Part shown: in pieces, positions 1 to 13,800 of the stretch
How the letters are laid out: each line of letters opens with the position of its first letter
Numbering within the stretch: position 1 is the first letter of the stretch
DNA from: Takakia lepidozioides
Taxonomy: Eukaryota > Streptophyta > Takakiopsida > Takakiales > Takakiaceae
Length of the DNA stretch: 60,000 nucleotides
NCBI GenBank assembly: GCA_030704615.1
Contig: CM060733.1
Location: 27,468,001 to 27,528,000 of the forward strand
Reading direction: 5' to 3'
Made by a program: the position numbers and the translations under genes
The notes under the pieces: model-generated
Database searches by the model: none
What the model saw: only the letters and a program-made list of their open reading frames with translations
Told to the model about the DNA's origin: nothing

Positions 1-795
1 CTCTATGGGAGCAGTTGCCTAATCTGTTATCTCCCCTTCTGTTGCTCAACTTGCAGTTCTATTTGGAACAATTGTCCAATTTGGGCTTGTCTAAGAGCAC
101 ATGCTCTCTGGACCTTGTGGAAGGCTAGGTGTAGTTTACTATTTGACGGGAAGCACCCCAGCATCAGATTAGTTCTTTTTAAGTTATACTCGACTGAGGG
201 GCATAAGGCATGGGTGTCCCTGCAAATAGCTACCAGCAGGTGTGGGGAGTGAAAGCGTCGTCAACTACTCGCGGAATTCGATCTCACTTGGGCTAAAGGC
301 GACCTCCTCTGCACCAGGCTCTCTGACACTCGAGTCGCTTGGCATGATGCCCTCCCCCGGGAATGGCAAGTTGCCAGCTGACTCTGATGCGAACTGGCGA
401 CACCAGAAGCTACAATGCTCAGCTCGATTTTGGGCTTTCGTTTTATGCTAAGATGCTAGTACTTATTGTGATGCTAGTGTTTAGCTGCACCCCCTGTTTT
501 CTCTTCTCCAGGTCTCCTTCAGCATGCTAGTTAGAGGTGCACGACCTGTTATGCCACTCTCACCTTCGGACCTCCTCAGTTTCCTAGTTAGCTTAAGCCC
601 CCGGGCTTTGGTCTCTTGATTCTTTCTTTTCTCCCACTTCCCTGTGCTTCTGGGTGTTCCCCATGTGATATGCTTACACGGTACCCCCTTGGAGGTTATT
701 TTTTCCTCCTTCTGTTAACTTCCCTTTTTTATAATAAAGCTGTCAGGGCCTCCGATCCCTGTTGGTTTTTAAAAAAAAGAAAAAAAGAAAAAGAT
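1..795 (+). mobile_element. Probable 3' tail of a LINE (decayed)
   Basis: No reading frame of useful length is open here. The right part looks like the 3' end of a polyadenylated retroelement: a pyrimidine-rich stretch, an AATAAA-type hexamer near 731-738, then an A-rich tract at about 768-793. I infer a LINE tail from this layout. No reverse-transcriptase motif is visible upstream, so the family is not proven; it could also be the end of a decayed transcript. Confidence 0.3.
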
Positions 796-1239
796 CCTAC
801 CAGGATGAACAGGGAGCAGAATCAACAGTTTTTGGAAAGTATCCCATCATCCATTTCTTGAAAATAGACAATCCCATTTGTAATTTTGATGTGGGCGGCC
901 CAAAATGGCCCCACTTTCAACTGTGGACTTTTCTGGACTCTCATTGTTCTCCCTGCAAATTGGCATGTCCTACAGTAGGTAGGTACGCAGGTATGCATCT
1001 AATGTGCAGTCAGAAGTTTAAAATTTATTTTTTTTGAAAATTTATAAGGTTGTTTTCGCTGGCGAGGACTACGCTTATCCTACGAGTTTAAGGCAAGCGT
1101 GTGGGCCATCTCCGGGAGGCTCCGACATACTGGCAATCTCATCCCCCATTGGGAAGGTGGGGAGCGCTCCATACCTTCTGTTCCCTCTTCATGCTCCCCA
1201 CCTTTAGCCAATTTTGCTCCCCTGTTCCCACTCCTTGAT

Positions 1240-1560
1240 CCTCGCTCCCCATAGTGGGACAAGGGAACAAGGAGGGGAGCGGGGACCAAGAACAGGAGAG
1301 CGGGCCGCATTCGACAGGGCGAAGGGGAGCAGGGACTAGGAACAGGGGATCGAGTCACGTTCCATAGGGCGAGGGGAGCGGAGACAGGGGAGCGAGCCAC
1401 ATTCCACAGGGCGAGGAGGGGAGCGGAGACAGGGGAGCGAGCCACATTTCACAGGGCGAGGAGGGGAGCGGGAGCGGGAATAGGGGAGCGAGGAGTGGGA
1501 CTGGGAACAATGAAGGGAAATGGGAACGGATATTGGGAACAGGGGAGCGGAGCCCGGATC
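1240..1560. repeat. Purine-rich tandem repeat, unit about 42-50 bp
   Basis: The plus strand is built from repeated blocks containing GGGGAGCGGAGACAGGGGAG and an imperfect GAGCCACATTCCACAGGGCG. Block starts fall near 1302, 1352, 1394 and 1439, so the spacing is 50, 42 and 45 bp. Looser GGGGAGCGGGAACAGG units continue on both sides (about 1150-1560). The long minus-strand ORFs here are periodic translations of the repeat and not genes. Confidence 0.75.
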
Positions 1561-3640
1561 TTGGACTTAGAGTTATTTTGGAGATGAAAAGAAAAGTATG
1601 TTGATTAATTGCATATGCAACCATTCACACAATGTGCTTCGACTACCTCGAATATGACAAATTAAACCTTAGACCTTGTTACTATAATGCATATCACCTA
1701 GCCACCACGCTACCATCTACTTTATACCAAACCTTCGAATTTCTGATGTTTTATTTTACAATATAGGCTCGCAGGTGAAAAGGGGTGGGGGTTAGGAATT
1801 TGACAGCACGCGCTGCCGGAACGTCACCCGTACGGCCATCCCCGGCGACCGTACCGGCAAGGCTCCCACACTTGCATTCAACTCGTTCGGTAAGCGTAGT
1901 CTTCTCCTTTTTCGCTCAGGGGTTAGGTTTTTCCCCAAAGTCAAAAATGACTGCTGGGCGCTTTAATGGTTAAGAAATAACCCGTGACTGTTCCTTATTC
2001 ATCCTCATTCTCCAACAAGCTCCTCCTTATTGAAGATGGTTCAGGTTCCATTTTACATTTCCTAAGGGGACCTTGCTTGCAGACCCCACCACAGTGAGGT
2101 GGAGACGGAAGAAACCTATACATTGTAGCCCTTACCGTCTTTATATGCTGTCTCAAGGTGGTGGGGAGCCTTCTAGAAGGAGGGCCCACCCTCCCACTTC
2201 TATGCTAGCGTGTACACGTGGCCTCACATTTCACCCATTCAAACACAGGTGCCCTCCCTCCCCGTTGGCTGCTCCAATCCTCTACTTTTTTTCAACCTTC
2301 AGGAATAGCCCCTACCAGAATTTGGGACCTTTTAATCATCCAATGTTTTTGCCGGAAGCCAAAGGGGCATTGTTAGGCCAATTCTTTAAAGAACTAACAA
2401 TGCGCGATCCTAGTGCACATCATCTTCAAAATACTTAGATCCAATTTAGACATATGAAGGTCCAAAATTGCTGTTGTTTCAGGAGCTTGTTGGGATAATG
2501 TGACAGGATGAAACAAACTTTGTGTAAGGGTGTCCATAGGCTAAAACGATTTAGCCAAGGACCCTCTAGTTTTGCCAGCTGTGAACTCCATCGCAAATTG
2601 CTTGGACTAGAAGAGCAAAACAGTGGGGCTTAAAACCTCCTCTTGGCTGCTCGACTATTCTTGGGATGAGCTAAAATGTGGTTTTCATTTTTGCCACATG
2701 TGCATCCATCAGATTGGGAGTTTTTATTTATTTATTTATTTAATTGAGTTTTCCATTGACAGGCCATGTCTAAACCATCCAACAGCTAAAGCCCGAAATT
2801 AGCCCAATCATCAATGACCACCACATTTTGGCCGCTCATTTGTGCTACATCTAAACTAATTTGGGCAGTAGGCGCTTGGAAGAGGAACATGGCCCCACAA
2901 TATCCATCGAAAAGAGCACAAAGTACACAAGGAACCAATATACTTTAGATCGGCCTTACCCGCAACTACCCTAAACCAACATACCATTTGATCCTTGGCG
3001 ACCCATTGTTGACCGGGCCTGTTATATCCAACTTCTCTGTCGCAGGGGGTAATGTACCCCCACAAAGGTAACACCCTCACGTAAAGAACTGCCATGAATT
3101 CTCCTCATATCTTCAGTGCACTCCCTAGCTGATGATAATCATGGGCGGCGCCAGGGCAACAAATCTTCCAATTCTGCAAGCTACCCTTCTCCATTTTCTT
3201 TAGTCTCTTCATACCCAGGGTATACATGACGGATGCGTTGCCTCAATGTAGTTCCCAAAACGCGGGACCTTGGCCGTTCCTAAACGCCGGGGCAGGGCGT
3301 CCGCTCGACTCCACGTAGTTTTCTAACGCAAGAGAACCTGCGTTATGGAGATGGAAGTGCGTTCCTTGAATGCTGCAACCTGTAGTAGGGCGCCACCAAT
3401 GTGGGAAGGCGCCATGAGAGCAGGAAAAGAAGGAAATAACGTTATCCTAACATAACCCTTTGCCTTGTTGGATCTTAGCAACCAATCCCTTCTGTTGAAA
3501 CTGGGTCCCACCAAGGAAGGATGGGGCTTGTGTGGCGGCTCCCCTTGCAACGTTGGGAAGACGCCGTTCTCCGACATGCGTCGTGCTAATGGAGGCAAAT
3601 GGTATGTGTGGCCTGGCTATCACTCTCTTGTTTTGACTGC
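1561..3640. other. No gene recognised
   Basis: Both strands show only short ORFs without recognisable motifs. The only distinct element is a (TTTA)n microsatellite at about 2724-2742. The stretch leads into the minisatellite that starts near 3650. Confidence 0.5.
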
Positions 3641-3649
3641 CAACCATCT

Positions 3650-4200
3650 GGTCTGCGGCAATGCGCCCCATTACCGCCTCCATACGACTTGTTACCGCCT
3701 ATCACGACAAGGCCACCAAAAATTTGTTTTGCGGGCAATGCACCCCCACTATGGCCTCCATACGACTTGTTACGGCCTATTACGACAAGGCCACCAAAAC
3801 TTGCGGGCAATGCACCTCATTACGTCCTCCATACGACTTGTTACGGCCTATTACGACAAGGGCACCAAAAATTTGTTTTGCGGGCAATGCACCCCACTAC
3901 GGCCTCCATACGACTTGTTACGGCCTATTACGACAAGGCCACCAAAACTTGCGGGCAATGCACCTCATTACGTCCTCCATACGACTTGTTACGGCCTATT
4001 ACGACAAGGCCACCAAAAATTTGTTTTGCGGGCAATGCACCCCACTACGGCCTCCGTACGACTTGTTACGGCCTATTACGACAAGGCCACCAAAAATTTG
4101 TTTTGCGGGCAATGCACCCCACTACGGCCTCCATACGACTTGTTATGGCCTATTACGACAAGGCCACCAAAAATTTGCGGGCAATACACCTCATTCACAC
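3650..4200. repeat. Minisatellite, alternating 77/78- and 71-bp units
   Basis: The motif CATACGACTTGTTACGGCC recurs with starts at about 3681, 3759, 3830, 3907, 3978, 4055 and 4132, so the spacing is 78, 71, 77, 71, 77 and 77 bp. The long unit contains AAAAATTTGTTTTGCGGGCA and the short unit lacks the TTTGTTT part, so the array is a higher-order mix of two unit types. All three plus frames stay open through it because of the periodicity, and I take none of them as coding. Confidence 0.9.
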
Positions 4201-4365
4201 GGTCTCAAACATGAGACTCACTTTGCGGGAATTTCCCCATATAACCCACTTCATGAAGAGGAAGGGAGGGAGGCAGGGAAATGGCAACGTAAACGTGCAG
4301 GTAGGGTAGGCAGGTGTGGAGGCAGACCGTTGCTTGCACGGGGCAGGTCTGTGTCCGCAGGAATC

Positions 4366-4389
4366 GCGCAGTGCAGTGCAGTGCAGTGT
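4366..4389. repeat. (GTGCA)n microsatellite
   Basis: Four to five perfect copies of the pentamer GCAGT/GTGCA lie in tandem inside a GC-rich, purine-rich stretch upstream of the uncertain ORF at 4599. Confidence 0.7.
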
Positions 4390-4598
4390 TGGGATGGGTT
4401 GTGTGGGAGGGGGAGAGGGAGAGGGCCCACAGTGTCGTCAAACAGTTTCTTCTCGCCCTTTATGCCACCGCCCACGTTCTAGACGCGTTGGGATTCGGGA
4501 GAGGCAGTTGTATTAGCATCTGCTCGCACATCTCTGTGGAAGCACGGAGGTGGGCGGGGAGCCCGTTGGGGGGGTGAGTATGATGAGATGATCAAGCG

Positions 4599-5267
4599 TT
4601 GATGGAGAGAACAGTGTCGTCTGAGAGGATGGTAGCAAGCCGGGGTATAGCGCGGCAGGAGAGCAGCAGCTCATCAAAGGAATTGATGGCAGAAAATCCG
4701 AGTAGACATGCTGAAAACGCATTGCACATCTTAGCCGATTCTGGATCGATGAAGAGTAAACCCGGCCGTGCGATGGGTGGAGAGCCGAAGCGCAAGAAGA
4801 GAGACGAAGGCGTGTCATTCAGATGTAGCTCGTGCAGATCAGAGAGTGACCGATGGCAGCGTGGGCGGTGGAAGGCAGAGGATTGGGATGGAGAGCAGAG
4901 GAGCTCCAAGGGCAAAGTGTGCAAGTGTGTCGCAGGGGCGACGGCTGACTGTGCTGCTGTGTGCTGTTGCCCCCTCTCCCTTCTGCATCTTCTAGCGTTG
5001 GCGTGTATAAAGCTTCCTTCCGTCCTCGTCATCCGGGCCCTGAGAAAACTGAAAACCAAGATACGCAAGAAGCGGAAACGCCCAGACAACCCCGAAGAAG
5101 ATGACGGCAACCGCACCCCGCCCACGTCCTACAGACAGTCGAGGGAAGGCGAGCCCTGGTCGCCCTTGACAGGCTTTGCAGATCACAGTTTGTTGCGTGA
5201 GTATTTTGATGCAAGGACTACCGGATTTGGAGCGATGGATCCCAGCTTTCCCCAGCGAAACACATAG
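4599..5267 (+). CDS. Uncertain ORF, 222 codons, no recognised domain
   Basis: This is the longest plus-strand frame in the first 7 kb. Its translation has a Ser-rich start, a Cys-rich middle (residues about 105-125), a very basic Lys/Arg segment near residues 150-165 and an acidic patch after it. I recognise no family. The minus strand is also open over most of the span (4592-5125), which is typical of GC-rich non-coding DNA, so this may be a chance ORF. It was kept only because it could be an exon of an unrecognised gene. Confidence 0.15.
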   Translation: MMERTVSSERMVASRGIARQESSSSSKELMAENPSRHAENALHILADSGSMKSKPGRAMGGEPKRKKRDEGVSFRCSSCRSESDRWQRGRWKAEDWDGEQRSSKGKVCKCVAGATADCAAVCCCPLSLLHLLALACIKLPSVLVIRALRKLKTKIRKKRKRPDNPEEDDGNRTPPTSYRQSREGEPWSPLTGFADHSLLREYFDARTTGFGAMDPSFPQRNT

Positions 5268-7862
5268 TGCCAAGTCTCCTGCATCGGCTGTCGGTGGCTC
5301 CGGGCTTGGCCATCGTGCAGCCCTTTGCAGATTGAGCAGAACCTGCATTCTTTGCATTGATGGTGTCTTACTGAGTCCCTTCTACCTCCGCACGTTGATA
5401 GGGCGCGGTGTGCTTCCCTTGCGAGATCTCCAAGAGCAGGCTTCCTCACGCTACCATAACGGAAATCATCATCTTTTCGACCTCCTGATAGTCATAAGCG
5501 AGGAAGTAACACCCTTTCAGATTGGGGTTGTATTCGAGGGGCCAACAGTGTTGTCCATGTTCTCTTTCAATCACTTCTAGGCTGTTTGGTTTCTAGCTGG
5601 GGTGGGTCTGGGGCTGTCATGACACAGATAGGCGTACTTTTGGGTGAGGGGCAGGTAAGGGATTCAGAGCTTTTGACTTTTTGTGTTCGGATCACGCTTG
5701 GAAAGACTCCGGTGCAATAGGGGCGTGTTGGTAGAAATCGATTGCTCTCGGTGCTATCATAATCTTGGACAGAGATGATGTGGATCTCTGAAAAGGGTTT
5801 ACATGATGCAATCCTGGGAGAGAGAAGCCATTGCATGCCAAAATGGCTTGTTGTGGAGCTTCGGCCTGACGGACGAGACCTAGGGCGAAGTGGGTGGCCT
5901 GCATTGCCTGGGGCTGAATTGCAAACAGAAGTTGGAGGATTGATCTCAGAAGAAAAGTGTTTGTCTCTACTGATACAGGAAAGGCTGTGGTCATGGATCG
6001 AACCTATGTTTGTGAGGTACAAACAATGGTTTGTTGTATTCTAGAGGCAGACATGCAGGGTGGTAGGATTGCAGTGATAGAATTGGAGGTCCAGTTCCAT
6101 GCATGGCCATAGCCAGGCTGTGGAACTCAGCATGTGTTACTTTATTGGAAGAGAATATTTCCTTCCACCTCTATAAAGCACACAATTGTCAAGGAGTACT
6201 ATGTGCATGGTTCAATTGCGAAAGTTGAATACCAGCATGTGCATTTGACACACCCAAAACTTTCAGGTGTAGCAGGTAGGTGGAAGATTTATGATAGAAC
6301 CCATGAGCATGAGCACCTTATCATCATCTGACCATCTGCAGCAATAAGTGGTCTAAATAGACTTGGCATTGTGTGGTGCAAAGATTTGTTTGGAGTGCTC
6401 AAAGCGGGTGCGCTCTCAGGAATGCAGAGGTCTTTGGATGACTAGAAACTGCTGCCTGTTTCGTATCAAGGCTGAACTGTGTGAATTGTCCTCCAATAGT
6501 TGTCCCTCAATGCGCTAAGCCCTTCACACATAAACAATGAGCCCTTGGACGCTAAAACCAAGTTGGAGCCAGGAACACGCAGCAAGAGTTTGACAGGGCA
6601 GATGGTTCCAAACAAGAGGACTGTTTCAAATCTCTGCCCTCTAAAGCAAAAGATGAGCTCCGTGGCCACTAGGAGTTGGAGGATGTGGATCTCCACAGCA
6701 TGTGCTGACCAGTCAAGTGGCTGAAACAGCAGGTCTGAACCCTGGGACTCCAACAGCAGAGCATCCGGAGTACTGTTTGTGTGTCTTTGACCAGTCTCCT
6801 TGGGTAACGTTGGAAAGGGATCGGAATCTCGACTCAGGCTGTTTCTAATGTTAGCAGTTGGTCATTATCGTGATCTTTTGTTTTCTTTAGCCTGCTTCAG
6901 ATCTCACTGCTCGATTCCAAGGAATCAAAATAAGATCCTTAAGAGTAGGCATGATTAGGGCTTACCTCGTCAGTCAGTGGATTTCATCAGGTAACAGTTG
7001 ACTCTGCATATGAAGATTATTTGTACTTCGTCATCCCCCCATAGGAAAGATTTTTTTAGAAGTTTCTGGCTTCGAGAATAACCTAGATATGTCGGATGAG
7101 ATGAATCCCCTGGATAACCTGGATGTGCAGATGCCAGGCCAAAACCAGAGACCAGATGAAACCATTTCAGGTTGCAAATATTGGAGCAAAGAGACTAGTA
7201 ACTCCATAAGATCACATCATGAGTGGAAAAACACTAAAGCTGTCAACATAAAAAATGCGATGAACTTTTTACAAACCAGAAATAATCACAATTGCACATT
7301 CTATCCATCACCCCTTGCACTAGCACCCAATGAGCAGAAATATCACCAGTCAAAGCTGGAAAAATTCAATGCTCAATTGGCAGTATTCCTGTATTGCGAA
7401 ATGTTATGAACTTTCTGAAAACGATGCCTTCTCTTGAAAGAATCCCAGCTAGCAGCACTGGGGAGACACCCATCAGTTGAACTACATCTGAGAATTTTGG
7501 ACACTACTGACTACAGGGGCTTGCACCATATCTTGACTACACCAGATACAATTGATCAAAGGTGGGGATGCAGGCAAATAAACTAATACACCTATGAACC
7601 TCATAACCCCTTAAAGTTACTGGCGTATCTTGGACCCAAGAACACCTGTGCTACCTAAACCTGGGATATTCACTGGTTTCAGCCCAAAATGCTCTAAGTT
7701 TTTCAGAATAATACAATACTGGCCAAGAAATCTATATATCTGAACTAGCTCCTAAACGTGCCTAATGTTGCATGAGGAGGCTTTATGCCAAATCAAAAGC
7801 GCTTTCACAGTAACTTTTGTTACTCAAAAGGCTGAACTCAACAGAAAATACCAGCACACCAT
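5268..7862. other. No gene recognised; 3' flank of the PHGAP gene
   Basis: Only short ORFs without motifs occur on either strand. The right end (to 7862) lies just downstream of the PHGAP stop codon on the minus strand and should hold its 3' untranslated region and poly(A) site, which I could not place. Confidence 0.5.
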
Positions 7863-10800
7863 TCATGGGCTTGTTATTGTAGGCGATGCTGGGATTAGAT
7901 CATGACTGCTGAGAGTGCAGGGCACTAGGGTTGGATCCAGACAATTCAACTGATCCATAAGTTGAGAGCGACGCTCCTTGAAAAAATCGAGGCGTGTGGT
8001 TAATTCAACCAATGCTGCTGATGCAGTGGAGGGTTGCCGCTGAGGAAGCCCTTGTGTACTACTAGTCTGCCACCATGCCACCACCCATCAGCAAATGCTA
8101 ACATGAATGATTAGGTTGAGAGGTGAGGTGTTTGCACTCAGTTAGCGCATCATACACGTTGGGATTGTTCAAGTAGGTGAAAAACCCTACTTACTCAACT
8201 TCGCTCAAATCCTTGAAGTGGGAACCCACCTTGAAACATGCAATATCCATTTGCACAGGACCCCAGACAAGCGTAGCCAACCATTGTTTACCGTACAATG
8301 GTACTGAGAAAGACGCTGACAAAATCCAAACACTCATTGAAAGATACCCGTCCTCAGTCATCAAGTAAAGTACCAAAAGACCAAACCAGCAGAGAGCTCT
8401 ATACTCCATTCAGTTGCAGTGCATAAAAGACAACCATAATCATCTACCCCAAAAGCCTGGCCTCTTGTAAGGGCAGTTAACGAAGCCAAGCAGGGGATGA
8501 TCCACTACACGACCGACGAGTGCATGGTGCAGTCACCTGATAGCTGGGGCTTCCACAGGAGGCCACGAGTCCGACAGCGCAGAAGGGAAGAGCCAACCTT
8601 CAGGTCAATGCACCGAAGAGAGACATTTTGCACATGTGATCCCAAAAAACACCAAACCAAGAAACTTAGGAAGTTGCTTGGACTTTGTATCTGGAGCAAA
8701 ATAGAGGATTTGATGAAAGAGAGAGAAACGCACAACCCAAAAGAGAGATTAAAGAAGAACAGGATTGTTCTTTCTGCTGGAGCCCATGGGATACAGTAGG
8801 ACAACATAGAAGAGAGGGACTTGAGGTGAAGGTCTAAGCAGTTTGTGAATCTTATACCCTGATCCAACTCAAAGGTTAGTGAACTCCTTAATGCTCTCCA
8901 TGCACAGCACTTAACAGTCTGCTACTGATCACTTCCCTGGTCTGCATTCAGCTCCCGCCAGAGCGCAGTCAAATTATCCACACAGCCAATTGAACTGCGG
9001 CATTCACAAATACATACCTCTAAATCAAAGTGGAGCCTCTTGCCAGGCTGCCCAGACTCCAGAGTGTCACTGAGAGAGCCCCCACCACTATCTGCATTTT
9101 GGTCACTCAGAAGGATTGAGGGATCTGTCTGCTGTCTCCATGCAAACTGCCGCACGGAAGCTGATGGCCCTGCAGGTGGTCGCAATGTTCGCCAATCACC
9201 CACTCCAGATGTGTCTGGTGTCGAAGTTCGGCGCTGCAAGTTTAAGCCTCTCGTCCTCTCAGCCACGAGTGCTTCCTGCAGTAAGAAACACACTTATTAA
9301 AGAAACAAGGGAAATCCTAGAAACAGTTCCCTGCCACTGAAAATGATCCTGTGTTGCAACAGAGATTAGGTGAGATGTCCAGAGAATTACAAGAGAAATT
9401 ATGAGGGAACCACGGAAATTTTTGAACAACCTACTACAGTAGGGAAGTCAGCAAAGGGGACAGGAAGTAGGCCTTCACAATTCCAAGGGAATCCAATTGC
9501 TGGAAGCATTACAGGACAATTCAAAATAACTGCAGATGAGAATTTGTGATGGATTGAAATCTCCACACCAAAGATCAAAAGATCCAAATCCATGAGTCCT
9601 TGGTCTTTAGCAAGTTTTCAATTTATAGAGAGACTGATAACTCCCACCATTGACCGATACAAATTGGTAGTACACTTCAACACACTTGCAACCTGAGAAG
9701 ATTCTTATCAAGAAGTACTTCATTCCTTATTCACAATTTCACATCAAGCACCAGGGGAGTACTTCTTGGTTTGCTGACCCCTGTTAGTCTCCACCATTGC
9801 TGTGTTGATATTATTCTGCATTAAGGGATTGAAATTCTTCACGGGATGGTTTAATTGGCTACTCCTATAAGGATTGTTTTAAGACTTTTCCAATAAAGCA
9901 TATTCAAAATATACTTCTTTGGGTTCTTACGGGTGAAGATTGCTGACCTGTTACATTCTCAAAAGATCTTAGGACGTACCAACTTCGTTGAGTGGGGCAT
10001 ATACGGTTCCAACCTTGCTTGCTCTGATTGGACCGTCTACCATCTCCTGGTTTGATCGGCCAAATGTCATGGATTGGCTTGCTACAGGGCTACTCCCCAG
10101 TTTGCGAGGTTTTTCGTAGAAGTAATGCCATTATTTCATCTTGAGAATTCATGCAACTTTACCTTTCACCCTTGTTGGCCAGAGGTGACAAGACAGGAAA
10201 AGCAAGAAAGAGAGCAAGGTGAGGCAGCAAACCTTGGCCTCTACTAGAGCATTACGCTGTTGGGCCACCACGTGCTCTAGGGCAACTGTATCTTCTTGCC
10301 CATTGTGCCCCTCCAGCTGCTAAATGTTTGCACCACCATTCCCATGGTTCCCCGAAAACCACCAGGCCCCAAACCCACATACCCAGCAGATTCAGCCTTG
10401 CTGAAGGAAGTACTAAAAGGTTCTTCCTAGTAAATTCTTCCCTTACTTGTACACGGTCATGCATACAGGACTGCCATAACCAAGTATACAAAGCTAAGCT
10501 AACCAACCAATGTCAAGCTTACACCAGGAAACCCATAGAATGAAAACAAAAAAGCAAGAAACCGAGTGTGTGCAAATTAGAATACATTACAACAACATGT
10601 AAGACCCGACAGAGGAACACCTGAAAGCAGCAAAGGTCGTCCGATGTAAGGATGTTCCTTGCACGAGGAGACCTTTTAGCAGAGGTGGACACAATATGAG
10701 TTCTTTTCACCCTGCCTGGATCTAATTTGAACTGTTGTGTGCAAATAGGCCCAATCTGTGACTCCAAAGTGAAACAGACCTGGACTCCAGAATCCGCGTG

Positions 10801-13800
10801 GTATAGAAGAGAGAGTGCACCTCATCATTCTTTTGTTTTTCGTGATGGCAGAGTGCGAGCGTGAGATCCAGCTCCTGTTGTAGTATTTTCCTGCATCACC
10901 TACCCCAGTTTTTGAGCTCTTGAACAGCACAAACCATGAATGAAGGCTGATAAAGAAACAAAGCGAATGAACAGAACATTATTACGTAGGCTACTGACGC
11001 ATGGGAGCCATTTTGGATTTCACTAGTGTCTTCAGTGGTGTGGTGGGATCCCCATGCCGCTGATGCATTCAGGTAGGAGCGATGTAAAAGAGTGCAGTCT
11101 CAACCAGTATCAGACCATCGATCTCAGCACAAATCTGAGGAGCTTGATCCACTTGTCTTCTCTGAACAGACTAGGGGAGTTGCGTCTTGTTGCTGACCAT
11201 CTTACAATCCCTGCCTACAGTTGAGTACAGATTTCAGATGGTGTCTACTTATTCACCAGGATTCCAGTAGAAGAAAGAATCACTCTTCACTAATTGGCTG
11301 GCAGTGGTAGCCAACTTTGGTTGCTAATCCAATTTTTTATCTCTGCTTTTTACAGGATTAGTTGGTGTTCCAGGGTGAAGCAGTTCCATTTTTTATATCC
11401 ATGACATGGTGCTAGAGAACACAATCTTGAACATCACCCATTATGAGAACAAGAGATGGGGATCAGAGGCACTGGTGCATACAGGAGAAACAAGAAAGGA
11501 AATTTTAAAAATGGAAATGAACTAATTATGTGCGGCTTTTAAAATCAGCATGTGCCATAAGCCACTAATTTCGAGTTGAGTTTTACAGAAAGTTCCCCTT
11601 ATAAAGGTTCCACAAGAAACACGACTTACTGCTGAGCTTGAAGGCTTTTCACACGTTGCTGCCGCTCTGATGGATCAGAGAGTGATGCCCCATGATGCTG
11701 CTGGCGCTGCTGGCTCAGCTGGAGATGAAGCTCTGCCACTTTTTGCTTTAGCCGAGCCACATCAGCTTCTACCACTGCGATCTCCTCCACTTCTGCTCGT
11801 GTCTACAATTTTTTTTTACAATGCACAACAAACTTTCAATGTTTCTTGTTATTCCCACTCACAATGGAGGCCATGTCCCCATTCCAGAAACACGTTCCTT
11901 GAGCACAAGGCAAATGAAGAAAAATCATTCCAAACCAACTATTCCGACATCAGTATAACCAAGAAAACAATTATTTTCCTAAAAAGGAGTCAGAATGGCA
12001 CGCTGAACAGTTGATGTCTACTGAAATGTGAGTGCTGAGTGCCGCCCAGTATGTGCAACATTCTGAGGGCACTCATGTGGAAATTACTGTGTAAATCTAA
12101 TACTGCAATGAGTTAAAAAACAAGCACCGACTACAACATAAATAGCTGACCAACAGTTCCACATCCACAACCATCCGGCCAGTATTAGCATTGCGTTTAG
12201 GCTCTGACCCCTCCAGGTTAATGGCCCCCTGAATTCAAACTTCCATCCATACAGACCTTGGAATCAAGGGATTGAGCAGCAGAAAGCTGAGCAGCAGACA
12301 TGCTGAGGCCAATCTCCAAGGCAGCCCTCAGATCTCGCTCAGTTTGCAGCTGCTCTTGTAACCTGGCGACCTGTAAAAGGTTCCCGTACCAAAAATCATT
12401 GCTCATTTCCCATACGGTCACCATGGACTCATACATGATGCAATCACACAGATGGCATGCTACCCTTGGGAAGGGAAGAGGAGAGAGACAGCAAGAAAGA
12501 AAGCAAACTATCATAACATCCCTGGCAGGCCAAGAGGGCCCATGGGACACAGTATAGCACCGCAGCAGAACCACAGGAACCAAAGAATTAATCAAAGAAG
12601 TGCATGAAGGGGGAGTGCCTCATGCACGTAAGCCATTAATAGAAAGAAACAAACTGTATGACGTCCGAATCGGGTGGCCCAAGGGGCCACAAAAGAGGGA
12701 GAGTCAGTGAGTGTTAGACCAAAAGAATTTTGATATGGTCACAGGTGGCCCCAAGGGGTTGTGGGAGTATGGATAAACAGGAAAGGTGTTTGCTTCTTAC
12801 ATCTTGCTCAAGGGCCAGGCGCCGGTCATGCAGGGCTTGCTTTCTTCTCTCCAAGCTGGCTTGCAATATTGCATTGCCTTTTGCCTGTTGCATTTAGATT
12901 GTCCCATTTACAATTTCAGTGTATAGGGCTGCTGAACTATCTCATGTGTACTCATGATTCAAGTAGCTTTCTGGAGTATCGTCATAACATGCAGAATAGA
13001 AACTGGATATACTTACGAACATAAATCCCTCATCACACAAGACTAGTCATAACATACTTCAAGACAAGTGGACTGCATTCCCAAACTTTACGAGGAAACG
13101 CACGGCATGGTTCAGCACACTGTCCATTGAGAAAAATGGCACTAGTTGAAAAGAAGGAAGATCCGTTTTTGGGGCTATTGAGTTTGAAGGAAAATTCTAA
13201 CCCTTGCACACACTATGTCACTCCATAGCTCCCACCCTCCTCAGATCATTACCTCCTTCGCAATTCTGCTTCGCAAATCATTTCGTGTGACCTCCAAGCG
13301 ATGGATAGCAAGCCTGCGCACAGTCAAAGACAAGAGAGTAACTACTAACTTTGTGCATGCGTCACCCTGGGGTATTGAGTTGAAACAATCCTGCCTACAA
13401 TCCACTCAATTTACACCATACCACTGTTTTCTGCCTTTCTATTGAGATATAATGACCTGAAGTGCCTCACACACAGGCGCAAGGTCCGGCATGAGGGCAA
13501 GAGCACGAGGGTCGGCCCGAACGCCTCTGCATAAGACATTGTTCAAGCAATGTTTGGTTCTCTGACACACTATTGAGTTTTTCTCTTCTTGACCTATTGT
13601 GTCACTTGACCCCTGGGTATCCTGTAAATGTACCAAACTCCATTCTTTATTTCATTTCCTCTGCTGGGCCCTCAACTGACATCATAAAGGTTCTTCCTTC
13701 ATTTCTCTCTCTAGGCTATCAAACTCCGTCCTTCACTTCCATTTGTTCTACATCTGCCTTCATCATATTAACAATCACTGCAAAAGCTGCTAAGAGAAAA

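Noticed and set aside
1080-1624. Pro/Ser-rich minus-strand ORFs
   Set aside because: Periodic translations of the purine-rich tandem repeat, with no independent support.
3650-4200. CRISPR-like array
   Set aside because: Units are adjacent and similar throughout, with no unique spacers, and the genome is a plant.
3465-4482. Three overlapping plus-strand ORFs of 236-273 codons
   Set aside because: They are the three frames of the 71-78 bp minisatellite; openness comes from the repeat period.
4592-5125. 177-codon minus-strand ORF
   Set aside because: Antisense to the 222-codon plus ORF in GC-rich DNA; no motif in either, so the doubly open state is best read as composition.
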